Below are positions 52,390 through 62,692 of a stretch of DNA of 64,000 bases, piece after piece (the first letter of the stretch is position 1; the number at the start of each line of letters is the position of its first letter). The notes under the pieces are model-generated. The model was not told the origin of the DNA, ran no database searches, and saw only the letters and a program-made list of their open reading frames with translations. Source of the DNA: CAVSSX01 sp963730735 (GTDB lineage: Bacteria > Actinomycetota > Acidimicrobiia > Acidimicrobiales > RAAP-2); assembly GCA_963730735.1 (NCBI GenBank), contig CAVSSX010000007.1, positions 1,054,001 to 1,118,000 of the forward strand. The letters run 5' to 3'. Position numbers and translations under genes: made by a program.

Positions 52390-54720
52390 TCAGGCGGGTG
52401 ACGGCGGGTCCAGCACCACGCCCAGCCCCGAGAGGATCGGGGCGAGCTGGCTGCGGACCGCCTCGGGCGAGAAGCGCTGGGCCATGAGCGCCCGACCACT
52501 CGACGAGAGCATGGCCCACAGGTCGGAGTCGCCGTAGGCATCGACGATGAGCCGGGCCAGTTCGGCGGCATCGTCGGCCACCAACGCACCCTGCCGGTCG
52601 ATGGGGCCGAGGCCCTCCGCTCCGATCGACGTGGTCACGATGGGGACCCCGAACGACAAGCTCTCGCCGACCTTTCCCTTCATGCCGGCGCCGAACCGCA
52701 GCGGTGCCACCGAGAGGCGAAGCCGCCGATAGAGATCCCCCAGCGTGGGCACCCAGCCGTGGACGACGACGTGGTCGCTGGCCAAGGCGGTGATCTGCTC
52801 GGAGACGTTGCTGCCAGCCAGGTGGAGGGTGAGGTCGGGGACCTCTTGCCGCACCAAGGGGAGGATCTCTTCGACGAGCCACTGGGCGGCATCGACATTG
52901 GGCAGGTGGGCGAAATTGCCGACGAACAGGACGCCCTCTCGCTGTGCGAACGTCAGGCCGAGGGGCTCCTCGGCGTGGATGTTGGGGACGACGGCGACCT
53001 GGAGGTCGGGGATCTCGGCGAGGAGGGCGTCGCGCTCTTCTGGCGACACCGTCCACACCTGGTCGGCCAACCTGGCCAATGACAGCTCCATGTCGTAGTG
53101 GAACGTTGCGCTGCGCTTGGCCTCGATGCCCCCCTCGGTCGCAGCCCGCTTGCGTTCCCGGACGAAGTGGAGATCGACCGTGTCGTACACGATCGGGGAT
53201 TCTGGGACCAGCGAACGGATCATCGGATAGTTGGCCCACGCCACGGTCGGCCGGGACAGGATCACGATGGCCAGTTCCGGACCGACCTGGTCGAGGTAGG
53301 CGTCGAGATCACCCGGGCCGCCGAGCACCTCGATGCCCTGGGAGGTGAGCGCCTGCTGGTAGCGGGGAATCAAGATGGCGTTCTGGGGGACGAAGGTCAC
53401 CCCGAAGCCGAGATCCCGGAGCAGCAGCAAGAGGGCGTACATCCTGGTCGATCCCGAGTCGTGGTCGGGCATCGGCACCTGGTGGTCGATGACCAACACC
53501 CGTCCGGCCCGGGTGCGCCAGCTCGAGAGCCGGGGTCGGACCGGATCGGGCAACCGCTGCTCGAGGAGCATCGTCGGCCCACTTCTCTTTGAATTTTTCC
53601 TGGTTGACGAGCTGATAGTGCTTGACGCCCGAGCCCACATCGGTGCCGTTGCTCGCCCCCTCGAGGTGACAGACGACGGCCCCCGGTTGGTACACCACCC
53701 GGTAGCCGTGGCGTCGGGCGGCGAAGCAGAGATCGGTGTCCTCGTAGTAGGCGGGCGAGAACCGAGTGTCCAGGTTCCCGACGGTGGTCAGGAGCTCTCG
53801 GCGAACGAGCAGGCAGGCCCCCGAGCAGTAGTCCACGTCGCGGACGAAGTTGAACCGGGGGTCATTCGGATCCTGGTCCCGGCCGAAGTTGTGGCCCGAG
53901 GCGTCCCGCCAGATGACCCCACCGGCCTCTTGCAGCCGGCCGTCGGGGTACACCAGCTTGGCCCCCACGACGCCGATGGTGGCGTCCGACTTCGGCCGTG
54001 GTCACCAGGGCGTCGAGCCAGCCCGGTGCACAGATCGTGTCGTTGTTGAGCAGGACGACGAAGCGCCCCCGGGCCCGCTCGATCCCGGCGTTGACGGCGG
54101 CGATGAAGCCCCGGTTGGTCTCGAAGCGCACGACGACGACGCCCACGACGCGGGACAACTCGCTGAGCGGTCGCATCGGTCGATGCGTCATCGACGACGA
54201 CGACCTCGAAGCCGACGGCGGCGAAGTCCTCGGCGATCGACGTGAGGCAGCCGGCGGTGAGGTCCCAGTGGTTGTGGACCGGGATGACGATGGTGACCGT
54301 CGGCTCGAGGGCCATGGGGAGGGTCGGTACGCCGGCCACAGTGGGCGACGGGGCACTGCCACCCGGACGGCGGACGAGCATGCGGACCTGGGCCACTGCC
54401 CGGCCGTAGGCCCTGCGCCTGACCGTGCCCGCGGGTGCCCACTGCTCCACGAGGCGACGGTAACGACCGATCACGCGGAACACGGCCGACTGCTCGAGCC
54501 GGAGGGCGCGTTCCTGCCAGGCGCGCGTCTCGCCCCGTACCCGACGCACCTCCTCGACCAGGGCGCGGTGGCTCTGCTGGTAGCGCTCCAGTGTTCGGCG
54601 GGTCGTCCGGAGCGACTCGAGGAGCTGGTCGAGCCGCCGGGTGGCTTCAGCCGGTTCGGGCGCCCGGCCCCCGGGCCCGATGGACGATCCGGTCGGTCCG
54701 TCGTCATGCGTCGTGTGCAT
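52390..54720 (-). CDS. Coiled coil + GT2 + GT4 glycosyltransferase, three frameshifts
   Basis: Four frames chain into one protein of about 776 residues. The start is ATG 54720 (MHTTHDDGPTG), with an N-terminal coiled coil (RLDQLLESLRTTRRTLERY). A GT2 domain follows: VTIVIPVHNHWDLTAGCLTS and VVVDDASTDAT. After a shift near 54165 it reads FETNRGFIAAVNAGIERARG, then LLNNDTICAPGWLDAL. After a shift near 53982 it reads GAKLVYPDGRLQEAGGVIW and YYEDTDLCFAARRHGY. After a shift near 53575 a GT4-like domain follows with HQVPMPDHDSGSTRMYALLL, VLFVGNFAHLPNVDAAQWLV and PLRFGAGMKGKVGESLSFGVP. GT2-GT4 fusions of this type are known. The shifts are probably sequence errors. Confidence 0.78.
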
Positions 54721-54843
54721 GGCTCCTATTCGGCCCAGGGCGCCCGCCGTTGCGCAGCGCGTCGTGTCGGCTCATCTCGAGCCGGTCGACCTCAGTTTCC
54801 CAGATCGGGCACCGACATCCGGCGACCGATCCCGGTGTCGAGC

Positions 54844-56619
54844 CTACGACGCCCCCGTCAGCGCTTTGTTCAGGGTGAGGAGCGGGGCGGCAGCCACGGC
54901 CGGGGAGCCGTCGACGTTGAGGACGTCGCCGATCTGGGTGAAGTTGTAGACCTGCGCATCGGTGACGCTGGCCGGGCCGGCGGCGGCGATCGAGACCTGG
55001 GTGCTCGGGGCGTGGGCCAGTACCGGCGCCGACGCGAACCGTAACGTGTAGGTCTGCGGGGTGCCGGAGACCGTGATGTTCTGGGTCGGGTCCCCGGTCA
55101 GGCCGACGCGCAGCGTCGTCGGGCTTCCCGAGGTGCTGGCCGCGTCGAAGCTGACCGTGATCGAGGCGGTGTTCACGCTCTCGAGATACCCGGTGGGGAA
55201 CGTCTGGGTGACGGATGCGCCGCTTCCGAGTGAGGCCGAGCTACCCGACGCCGAACTGGACGTCGTCACTCGTCCCGTCACCGCCCACCCGCCGGTACCC
55301 AAGCTGAACGAGGGGTTGTACAGGGGGTTGAGGTTGTAGTCCCGATAGGTCCACAGGGCATAGCCGAGGGTGTACTTCTTCAGGATCGGGGCGCTGCCGG
55401 CCACGAAGGCCGGAATCTGGCTGGGGGGGATGGCCGGGTCGTCGGCTACCGGTGGGCTGTTGCTGGCGATCTCGTACTCGAAGATGTACAGCGGTCGCTT
55501 GGCACGGGCGGTCATGCTCGACAGCGTCGACTGCAGGGCGGCCACGCCCTGGGCGGCCGTTTCGTTCTTGGCCGAGGACGGGTCACCGAGGTAGGGAGAG
55601 AAGTACATGCCGATGTACTTCGTGCCCGGCAGCTTGAACGTGGCGGCGTGGGAGTACGAGCCGACGACGGCCGTTCCGTTGTAGAGAGGATCGACGTCGA
55701 TGCGGGCTTCGAGGTTGAGCCCGGGGAATCGGCTGGCGGCCGGCGTGAAGAACCGGTTGACCATGGCCCAGTCGTCGAACTTGTACATGAGGCTGAACGA
55801 AGGCTGGGTGCTCAGCGGCGTCGGTACGGCCGACCAGTTGTGGAATGTCGTGCCGTAGACCTTGGACACCTTGGTGAGCGAGTAGCTGTTGCGCAGCCAG
55901 GACTGGAACCCGCTGGTCTTGGCCAGCTGGACCCGCGACGCGGTGGTGGTGGCGGCAGCAGCAGCCGCCACCGGGGTCCAGAAGTCTTCCCAGGACAGCT
56001 CGCCCATCGTCACGTTGCTGTAGCTGGCCACGGTCTGGTGGATCTTGCTGACGTAGGCCAGCCACGCCGAGTACACCGAGGGGCTGCCGTAGACGGAGAG
56101 GAAGCGATCGGGCGCCTTGTCGTTCGGGTCGATGTCGACCGAATAGCTCAGCCGGATGATCACCTGGAGTTTCAGGCTGGCCGCCGTGGCGACGAGCGAC
56201 TTGAGGCGACGAAAGGCGGCGGCGTTGTAGGTGACCGGACTGACACTGGGTTGGAACTCCGACCAGGGCACGGCCAATGCCACGGCGTTGAATCCCTGCT
56301 GCTGGATCTGCTGGAAGGCCGCCCGGGCCCCCGACAGGTCGCTGTTCCACATGTTGATCGGGCTGGCGTCGCCGAAGTAGAAGGCGGCGACGACCGGCTT
56401 CGCTTTGCTCGGACCCTGTCCGAAGGTCGTGGCCCCGACCGTCGTCGTGGTGGTGGCGAGCAGGATGGCGAGCGCCGCCGCGGCCAGCGTGACCAGCTGA
56501 CGGACGATCCCGATCCGTCGGTGGCCCCGACGTGTGGGGCGGTGGTCAGGGCGCGCTGAGGAGAGATTCTGCAAGGTGTGCTCCGGGGTGGCTCTGGGTC
56601 CAAGGCTGCGAGGACCCAA
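54844..56619 (-). CDS. Secreted glycoside-hydrolase-like protein
   Basis: An exported protein of up to 591 residues. A basic region precedes the signal helix (LVTLAAAALAILLATTTTTV). The mature part (about 75-430) reads like a clan-A TIM barrel: VVAAFYFGDASPINMWNSDL, GFNAVALAVPWSEFQP, VIIRLSYSVDIDP, MGELSWEDFW (candidate acid Glu) and YIFEYEIASNSPPVADDP (candidate nucleophile Glu). A C-terminal beta-sandwich with carbohydrate-binding-module character follows (SFSLGTGGWAVTGRVTT, TGYLESVNTASITVSFDA). The family resembles GH42- or cellulase-like enzymes, but I cannot name it. The start is uncertain (TTG 56619 is the longest). Its position in a glycan cluster suggests processing of the exported polymer. 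Confidence 0.65.
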   Translation of the reverse strand: MGPRSLGPRATPEHTLQNLSSARPDHRPTRRGHRRIGIVRQLVTLAAAALAILLATTTTTVGATTFGQGPSKAKPVVAAFYFGDASPINMWNSDLSGARAAFQQIQQQGFNAVALAVPWSEFQPSVSPVTYNAAAFRRLKSLVATAASLKLQVIIRLSYSVDIDPNDKAPDRFLSVYGSPSVYSAWLAYVSKIHQTVASYSNVTMGELSWEDFWTPVAAAAAATTTASRVQLAKTSGFQSWLRNSYSLTKVSKVYGTTFHNWSAVPTPLSTQPSFSLMYKFDDWAMVNRFFTPAASRFPGLNLEARIDVDPLYNGTAVVGSYSHAATFKLPGTKYIGMYFSPYLGDPSSAKNETAAQGVAALQSTLSSMTARAKRPLYIFEYEIASNSPPVADDPAIPPSQIPAFVAGSAPILKKYTLGYALWTYRDYNLNPLYNPSFSLGTGGWAVTGRVTTSSSASGSSASLGSGASVTQTFPTGYLESVNTASITVSFDAASTSGSPTTLRVGLTGDPTQNITVSGTPQTYTLRFASAPVLAHAPSTQVSIAAAGPASVTDAQVYNFTQIGDVLNVDGSPAVAAAPLLTLNKALTGAS

Positions 56620-56667
56620 CGAGTTCGGGGGTGCCTCATGGTACCGGCCGTGGCTCGGCCGCCGGGG

Positions 56668-58110
56668 TCAGGTCCGGGCGCCCCGGCGGACCAATTCGCC
56701 GATGCGGTGCGGGAAACCATCGGCATCACCGTGCCGTTCGGTGGCGACCTCTCGGCCCCGGCGTCCCAGTTCGTCCCGGACGTCCTGGTCGTCGAGGGTG
56801 TCGACGCAGCCGAGCAGATGCGCTGGGGTCGTCGAACCAGAGCCCGCCGCCGGCGTCGGCCAGCGTTCGAGCGGCCGAGCCACCCGGGACGACCACCGGC
56901 GTGCCGTAGTGCAGGGCTTCCACGCACTCTCGGGCGACCAGGGGACCCGGTCGGAGGTCGATCACCAGCCGGGCGTGGGCCATCAGCCGCCAGAGATCGG
57001 TCCGGGTATCGACCCGGATGACCCCCCGGAGGGATCGACCCAGCCAGGCCGAGGCCTCGGCGTCCTCGACGACCACGAGGTGGCGTCGGGGAAATCGCGC
57101 CGCCAGCCAGGCGACTGCCGGCGTCGGGTGGGCAGCGGCTGTCTCCCGGCCGCCGGGTCGGCGGCCAGGCGGGCGTCGCGGTCCGTCAGGACCAGCAGGT
57201 AGTCGGTGAACCCGAAACCGTTGTGTGGTCGGGCGGCCGCCAAAGGGTTGACGGCGATCGGCAGTCCGATCGAGCCGGCATCCAGGTTCCCACCGGTTGC
57301 CGGCCCCCCCCGGCCGACGACCAGGGTGGCGAGACCGGGCTCGTGGGCCCGCACCAGCTGGGCGCCGGCCTCGTCGTCGGCGAGGGCGAGTACGAGTCCT
57401 TCGAACTCGGGCCACCTGGTTCCGGACGCGCTCCGGCCAGGCCCCGGGATACCGCCGCCCCCCGACCGACCGGACGTCGAACAGACCGTCAGGGGTCGGA
57501 CCGGGCTGCCGTCCCGGCGCCACGACCTCGACCGGCGCGCCCGCGAGAGGGCGCCGGCGATCGTCCGCAGGACGAAGGCGGCCTCGGAACGGTCCTCCCA
57601 CCAGGTTCGGCAGAGGACGAGGGTCCGGTCCGGGGTCGCCGCGGTCACCGGGGCGACGACGCCGGCCGGAGCGCCGGTGCCCGAGGTGCTAGAAGGAGGT
57701 CCGCTCACCGCGCCGAGGGCCGACCTGACCTGCGTCAGGTCCTCGCTCAGGACCGTCACCACTTCCTCCAGGAGGGTCTCGAGGTGGTGCACGCGCGCCT
57801 CGAGCTGATCGTTGCGGGCGGCGACGGTGTCGATCGCCCGGATGAGCGTGCCGATCAGCGCCCGCTGATCGGCCTGGGCGGATCGGGCGACGTGCTCGAC
57901 CACCGTGGTGAGGCTCGAGCGGACCCGGCCGGCCACGCCGGTCGCACCGTCGGCGGGCGACACCGGATCGGCCCACCGGGCGTGCATCTCGACCACCGCC
58001 GGGTCCTGGCGCACCGGAGGGAGCGGGTCGGGCGGGGTGATGGATCCTCTGAGCAGGAGCGGGGGGTCGAGGTCGGGGAGACGCTTCGAGCGGGCCGTGA
58101 CGTCGCTCAT
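56668..58110 (-). CDS. Glycosyltransferase-like protein with N-terminal coiled coil, about four frameshifts
   Basis: ATG 58110 opens MSDVTARSKRLPDLDPPLLL. A helical, coiled-coil-like region follows (NDQLEARVHHLETLLEEVVTV), then TPDRTLVLCRTWWEDRSEAAF. Frames shift near 57550, within a six-C run near 57465, near 57140 and near 56835. Restored segments include WPEFEGLVLALADDEAGAQL, NPLAAARPHNGFGFTDYLLVL, WLAARFPRRHLVVVEDAEAS, LVIDLRPGPLVARECVEALH, and VDTLDDQDVRDELGRRGREV before the stop at 56668. The C-terminal part (RECVEALHYGTPVVVP) is the donor site of a GT-B glycosyltransferase. The start overlaps the stop of the upstream GT2 gene (ATGA). The breaks are too many to choose between errors and a decayed gene. 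Confidence 0.55.
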
Positions 58111-59880
58111 GATCTCGGAAGGTTCCTGCGCCACGTTTGCCACCATCCTCGTTCGTCGGGTCCGCAAAGCGCGCACGAGGAATCTACCCTCGTGAGGTTC
58201 CGGTTCAGGTAGGGATCGCCGGCCAGGATCTCGTCCTCCCACCGCTCGACGAAGCGGCGGATGTCGGCGGCGCTCCCCGACGTGCCCCGTGACGGGGACT
58301 CGTAGTGGACGAGCTCGGCGCCCGGCTCGTAGAGGACGCGCAGGCCCGTCTGGCGGGCCCGGAGGCAGTAGTCGACGTCGTTGAAGTCCAGGCCGAGCTC
58401 CTCGTCGAAGCCGCCGAGCCGGTCGAAGACGTCACGTCGGGTGGCCAGGCAGGCCCCGGTCACCGCCGTGCACTCCCGGGTGAGGACGGCGAGGCCCAGG
58501 TAGCCCGGGCGGTCGCCCTCTAGGCCGGCCAGCACGTGGCCGGCGGCGCCCCCGAGCCCGATCACCATCCCGGCGTGCTGGAGTCGGCCGTCGGGGTAGA
58601 GGAGGCGGGCGCCGACGGCCCCGACCTCGGGCCGCAGGGCTTGGGCGGCCAGCCGGTCCAGCCATCCCGGTGTCGTCGCCTCGATGTCGTTGTTGAGGAA
58701 CACCATGACCTCGCCGGTCGAGTGGAGGACGGCGGCGTTGTTGAGCGCCGGCCAGTTGAAGGGCCGGTCGTCGCGGAGCACCGTGACGTCGTCCCGGCGG
58801 GCGATCCGGTCGACCAGGGTGAGGGTCTGGGGATCGGTCGACCCGTTGTCGACCAACACCAGCTCGAACGGCAGGTCGCCGGCGGTGGCCGACACCGAGT
58901 CGACGCACGTGCGCAGGAAGCGCGGTTGGTCCCGGAAGGGAACGATGACGCTGACCGTGGGCCGGCCGGCACGGTGCGCCGGATCCGCCAGGCGCCGGGC
59001 GATCCCCCGGGCTCCACCTGCCCCTGGGCACCGGCCCGGGCGAGGGCGGCAACCACGGCGCCGCTGCCCCGTCGGCCGGCGACGGGGCGCGGCGTCGGTA
59101 GAGGACCTCGGCCAGGTGCAGCACGGCGGCGCACCGCTCGGTCGTCCGCAGGGCCAGATCGTGCTCCCAGTCCCCGTCGGGGACCGACCGGGGGCCGCCG
59201 GCGGCGGCCAGCACCGCCCGGCTGACCAGGAGGGGTCGCCCGACGTACGGCGCGGACAGCAGGAGCTCGGGCGACCAGTCGGGCTTGAGGACCGGCGCCG
59301 CCTCGCCGCCGTCGGGCCCCTCGTGCTCCTCGTCGGCGTAGACGGCCACGTCGGCGAAGCGACCCTCGTGGAGCGCCCCGGGGGAGCGCGTCGAGCAGGC
59401 GGGCCACGGCGTCGGGGACGAGCTCGTCGTGCTGTCCGAGGAGCAGGGCGAACGGGAGCCGACGACCGCTCGAGGGCCGCCGCCACTGCCGTCGGATGGT
59501 CGCTCGCCCGGTGGGCACGTCGTGTGCGCCACCCCGGCATCCCGGAGGACCGCGGCGGCGTCGGGCTGCAGGCTCCCGATGACGGCGACGGCGAGCTCGA
59601 CCGGTGTCGATCGCTGGCCGGTGGCCGAGCGGAGGCTCCGGGCCAGCCGGGCCACATCGGGGTCGTCCACGACCAGCACGATGGCCACCGACGGCTCCTC
59701 GACGGCGCGTCGACCGGGTCGCCGCCGGGCCAGCCGGTCCTCCGCCCATTGGCGGTAGCGATCGGGGTCCGACCCGGCGTCGGGGCGCAGCGGTGGGAGC
59801 TCGCGAGGGGCGAAGAGGAGCCGGTCGGACGACTCGTCGGACCGCTCGCCGTCGTCGTGCGCCCGGGGGTCCCGCTCCAC
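58107..59880 (-). CDS. GT2 glycosyltransferase, at least three frameshifts
   Basis: Starting at GTG 59880, the N-terminal half has AIVLVVDDPDVARLARSLRS. After shifts near 59470 and 59385 it has RLPFALLLGQHDELVPDAVARLLD and GRFADVAVYADEEHEGPD. It continues VLKPDWSPELLLSAPYVGRP. After a further shift near 59000 a GT2 domain reads VSVIVPFRDQPRFLRTCVDS, VLVDNGSTDPQTL, FNWPALNNAAVLHSTG, LNNDIEATTPGWLDRL, LLYPDGRLQHAGMVIG and LDFNDVDYCLRARQTGLRVL, ending at 58107. The layout, a degraded GT2-like half followed by a catalytic GT2 half, resembles large O-antigen GT2 proteins with YADEDE-type motifs. It is coupled to the next gene by ATGA. Donor unknown. Confidence 0.7.
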
Positions 59881-60055
59881 GTCGGGAATCTACCGGTCGG
59901 GCCGACCGGCCAGCGGACGACCAGCGGTAACGGGCACGCGACAAGGGTGCGGCCGGGCCCCGGACCGGTCCCGCTGGCGCAGGACCTCCTCGGACCTGCC
60001 ACCATGCGCGTATGCGCGTGGCGGTCGGGAGCGGTGGTGAGGGAGGCGGGGCCTG

Positions 60056-60685
60056 ATGGCCTTTCGGACGACCCACCACGCCCCACTGGAGTTGCCGGGC
60101 CGCCGGATGTCGCTGCGGACGCTCACCGACCGTGACTACGAGGGCTGGTTCGAAGTGCGCACGCGGTGCCGGGACTGGCTCGTGCCGTGGGAGCCGCGGC
60201 CCCGTGGGGCACCGTTTCCGGCCGAGGACCGCAACAGCTTCTCCGCCCGCTGCGCCATCCGCGAGCGCGAGCGCCAGCTCGGCACGGGGTACGGGTTCGG
60301 GATCTTCGTCGGCGACCGTTTCTCGGGCGAGGTCACGCTGTCGTCGGTGCAGCGGGGGCCCTTCCAGAGCGCCTTCATCGGCTACTGGGTCGATCGGGCG
60401 TTGGCCGGCCAGGGGTACGTGCCCGAGGCGGTGGTGGCCACCCTGCAGTTCTCCTTCGAGTCCATCGGCCTGCACCGGGTGGAGATCTCGATCATCCCGA
60501 GGAACCTGGCCAGCCGGCGGGTGGTCGAGAAGCTCGACATCCGCATGGAAGGCGTGGCCGAGCGGTTCCTCGAGATCGACGGGGTGTGGGAGGACCACGC
60601 CCGCTACGCCATGACGTCGGAGGAATGGGCGGTCCGGGGGCCCGAGCTCCGGGGCGCCTGGCTCGACCAGCTGCCGCCGCACTGA
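60056..60685 (+). CDS. RimJ/RimL-like GNAT acetyltransferase
   Basis: A 209-residue GNAT protein of the RimJ/RimL branch, which acetylates N-termini of ribosomal or other proteins. The N-terminal strand GRRMSLRTLTDRDYEGWFEVR is followed by WLVPWEPRPRGAPFPAED, FGIFVGDRFSGEVTLSSVQRG, and the characteristic AFIGYWVDRALAGQGYVPEAVVATLQFSF. EISIIPRNLASRRVVEKLDI and a C-terminal DGVWEDHARYAM complete the fold. In actinobacteria this gene often accompanies glmU-like or moa genes. Here it stands alone on the plus strand between the glycan cluster and an epimerase. ATG 60056 is the start. Confidence 0.9.
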   Translation: MAFRTTHHAPLELPGRRMSLRTLTDRDYEGWFEVRTRCRDWLVPWEPRPRGAPFPAEDRNSFSARCAIRERERQLGTGYGFGIFVGDRFSGEVTLSSVQRGPFQSAFIGYWVDRALAGQGYVPEAVVATLQFSFESIGLHRVEISIIPRNLASRRVVEKLDIRMEGVAERFLEIDGVWEDHARYAMTSEEWAVRGPELRGAWLDQLPPH

Positions 60686-60713
60686 CGGCCGTCTCCCGCG
60701 CCGACCGTCCGGG

Positions 60714-61760
60714 TCAGGGCTCGAGGGAACGGATGACCGTCGGCGAGTGCTGGAAGAACTGCTCGACGTCGCGCTCGTAGACGTAGGACTCGGGGCGGTG
60801 CCCGGTTCCCCGCCGCAGCCGTTTGGCTTCGACGAAACTCTCCACGGCCCCGGCGCTGGTGTAGCGGTAGCGGAAGCCCTCGTCGATCAAGCGGCGGGTG
60901 TCCATCCCCCGGCCGTAGCGCAGGAGGGCGGCCAGCTCGGGGGGGAGTTCGAAGCGGCCCAGCCGGACGAGCGGGGCCAGCGCCAGGGCCGGCCGCCACG
61001 GGGGGAGCGGGAGGGGTCGGGCGCCGCAGATCGAGAGCACCTCGCTCCACGGGAGCCGACCGTCGCCGGCGACGTTGAAGGTGCCGGGCAGCTCGTGGCG
61101 CACCACGTGCTCGAGGGCCCGGACGACGTCGTCCTCCTCGACGAACTGGACCAGGGGGTCGAACCCGAAGATGACCGGCGAGACGGCGTGCGAGAGGTTC
61201 TTGCTGATCGACGTGACGATGTCGGTGCCGAGCACGTTGGCGAACCGCAGCAGGCTCACGGCCACCGAGGGGTTGTCGAGGGTGAAGTCCCGGACGAGGG
61301 CCTCGGCCTCGATCAGGGTGCGCTCGACGGCGGTGCGGGCCGGCTCGGACCGGGGGGTGTCCTCGGAGAAGGTGGCCGGGTCCCGCGACGACGACCCGTA
61401 GACCAACGACGACGACTTGACCACGACCTGGCGCACCGGCGACCCGGCCGCCCCCGCGGCGGCCAGGAGGTTCATGGTCCCGATCACGTTGATGTCGTGG
61501 ATCGACCGGGCGCCCATCGTGGTCGAGTCCATGACCAAGAAGGTGTGGACCACGGTGTCGACCTGGGTGGCCCGCACGATCCGGTTCAAGATGGAGTACG
61601 CCTGGTCGGATCGTACGAACTCGGCCCGCTCGAACGGGACGGCCGGGTCGCCGGTCCCGAGCCCGAGGACCACCTCGTTGGCCAGGTCGGCCTCGAGGGC
61701 CTGGATCACCCGGCCGCCCCAGAAGGTGTCGGCCCCGGTCACCAGGATCCGCCGGCCCAT
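60714..61760 (-). CDS. NAD-dependent epimerase/dehydratase (Rv0501-like)
   Basis: A 348-residue extended SDR. The nucleotide-binding loop is RILVTGADTFWGGRVIQALE, an atypical variant of GxxGxxG. VVHTFLVMDSTTMGARSIHDINVIGTMNLLAA, the Ser region KSSSLVYGSSSRDPATF and LLRFANVLGTDIVTSI follow. VQFVEEDDVVRALEHVV, GTFNVAGDGRLPWSEVL and a C-terminal region with HSPTVIRSL complete the chain. This variant SDR followed by a PlsC-type acyltransferase recalls the mycobacterial pair Rv0501-Rv0502. The substrate is unknown. An upstream start at 61781 is possible, but ATG 61760 gives the better N-terminus and follows the acyltransferase stop by eight bases. Confidence 0.85.
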   Translation of the reverse strand: MGRRILVTGADTFWGGRVIQALEADLANEVVLGLGTGDPAVPFERAEFVRSDQAYSILNRIVRATQVDTVVHTFLVMDSTTMGARSIHDINVIGTMNLLAAAGAAGSPVRQVVVKSSSLVYGSSSRDPATFSEDTPRSEPARTAVERTLIEAEALVRDFTLDNPSVAVSLLRFANVLGTDIVTSISKNLSHAVSPVIFGFDPLVQFVEEDDVVRALEHVVRHELPGTFNVAGDGRLPWSEVLSICGARPLPLPPWRPALALAPLVRLGRFELPPELAALLRYGRGMDTRRLIDEGFRYRYTSAGAVESFVEAKRLRRGTGHRPESYVYERDVEQFFQHSPTVIRSLEP

Positions 61761-61768
61761 GGGGCGGC

Positions 61769-62650
61769 TCAGCCGAACCACACGCTGCGTCGCTCACGCA
61801 GCATGTCGAAGAGCGACTCTTGCAGCAGGACCCGGACCCGCTCGGCCTCGTCCATGATGCGGCTGCGCGAGTAGCGCTCCTGGTCCGGTGGCACGTCGAA
61901 GGTGATCGGGTCGAGGACCTGCAGACGGAACTTGGCCGGGAAGGGCACCGCCACCCCCAATGGCCCCAGGGCCAGCATGTTCACGGTCACCGGGAAGTAG
62001 GGCAGGCCCAGCAGCTTGGACAGGCTGGGGATCCGGGTGACGATCGGCATGGCCTCTTCGGCCCCGACCACGGCGATCGGCACGACCGGGACCCCGGCCC
62101 GCATGGCGATCTCCACGAAGCCGCCCCGGCCGAACCGGCGCAGCTGGTAGCGGTCGGTGTAGGACTTCGACGGGCCCTTGACCCCTTCCGGGAAGACCAG
62201 GCCCAGCTGCTCCTGGTCGTGCAGCAGCCGGTAGGCGTTGTCGGGATTGGCGGGCACGCCACCGGCCCGGGACCACAGGGTGCCGATGACGGGCAGGGTC
62301 CGGAACCAGTGGTCGGCCATGCCGTACACCGGTCGGCCGAGCTCCTTCTCGATCCCGTGCATGATGACCGGCGCATCGGGCGGGATGGCGCCGGCGTGGT
62401 TGGCCACCAGCAGCGCACCGCCCTCGGTCGGGATCTTCTCGAGCCCCTCCCATTCGGTCCGGAACCACTTGGAGTAGATCGGCTCGTAGAGCGTCCGGGC
62501 GAGCGCCCGCATGTGCTCCGAGCGCCCCCATTCGTCGACGTCGGAGAGCCGGGCGTCGTCGGACGGCTCGGGGGTCGGCGGCGGGATGCGCAGCGGCACG
62601 ACGGCCGTGGTCCGGCTCGACTCGGTCAGGACCGGCCGACGGGGGAGCAT
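61769..62650 (-). CDS. Lysophospholipid acyltransferase family protein (PlsC-like)
   Basis: A 293-residue acyltransferase. The catalytic histidine motif is in LLVANHAGAIPPDAPVI (H followed by acidic D), and the glycerol-phosphate-binding motif is VFPEGVKGPSKSYTDRYQL. VPVVPIAVVGAEEAMPIV and FPAKFRLQVLDPITFDVP follow. These are the four blocks of 1-acylglycerol-3-phosphate-type acyltransferases. The N-terminal 75 residues are polar and variable, and no clear membrane helix is present, as in the mycobacterial Rv0502 type. The start is ATG 62650. It precedes the epimerase gene on the same strand and they are probably co-transcribed. Confidence 0.9.
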   Translation of the reverse strand: MLPRRPVLTESSRTTAVVPLRIPPPTPEPSDDARLSDVDEWGRSEHMRALARTLYEPIYSKWFRTEWEGLEKIPTEGGALLVANHAGAIPPDAPVIMHGIEKELGRPVYGMADHWFRTLPVIGTLWSRAGGVPANPDNAYRLLHDQEQLGLVFPEGVKGPSKSYTDRYQLRRFGRGGFVEIAMRAGVPVVPIAVVGAEEAMPIVTRIPSLSKLLGLPYFPVTVNMLALGPLGVAVPFPAKFRLQVLDPITFDVPPDQERYSRSRIMDEAERVRVLLQESLFDMLRERRSVWFG

Positions 62651-62692
62651 CGATCCATCGTACCGACCGACCGATCCTCAGGTCCCGGCGAC

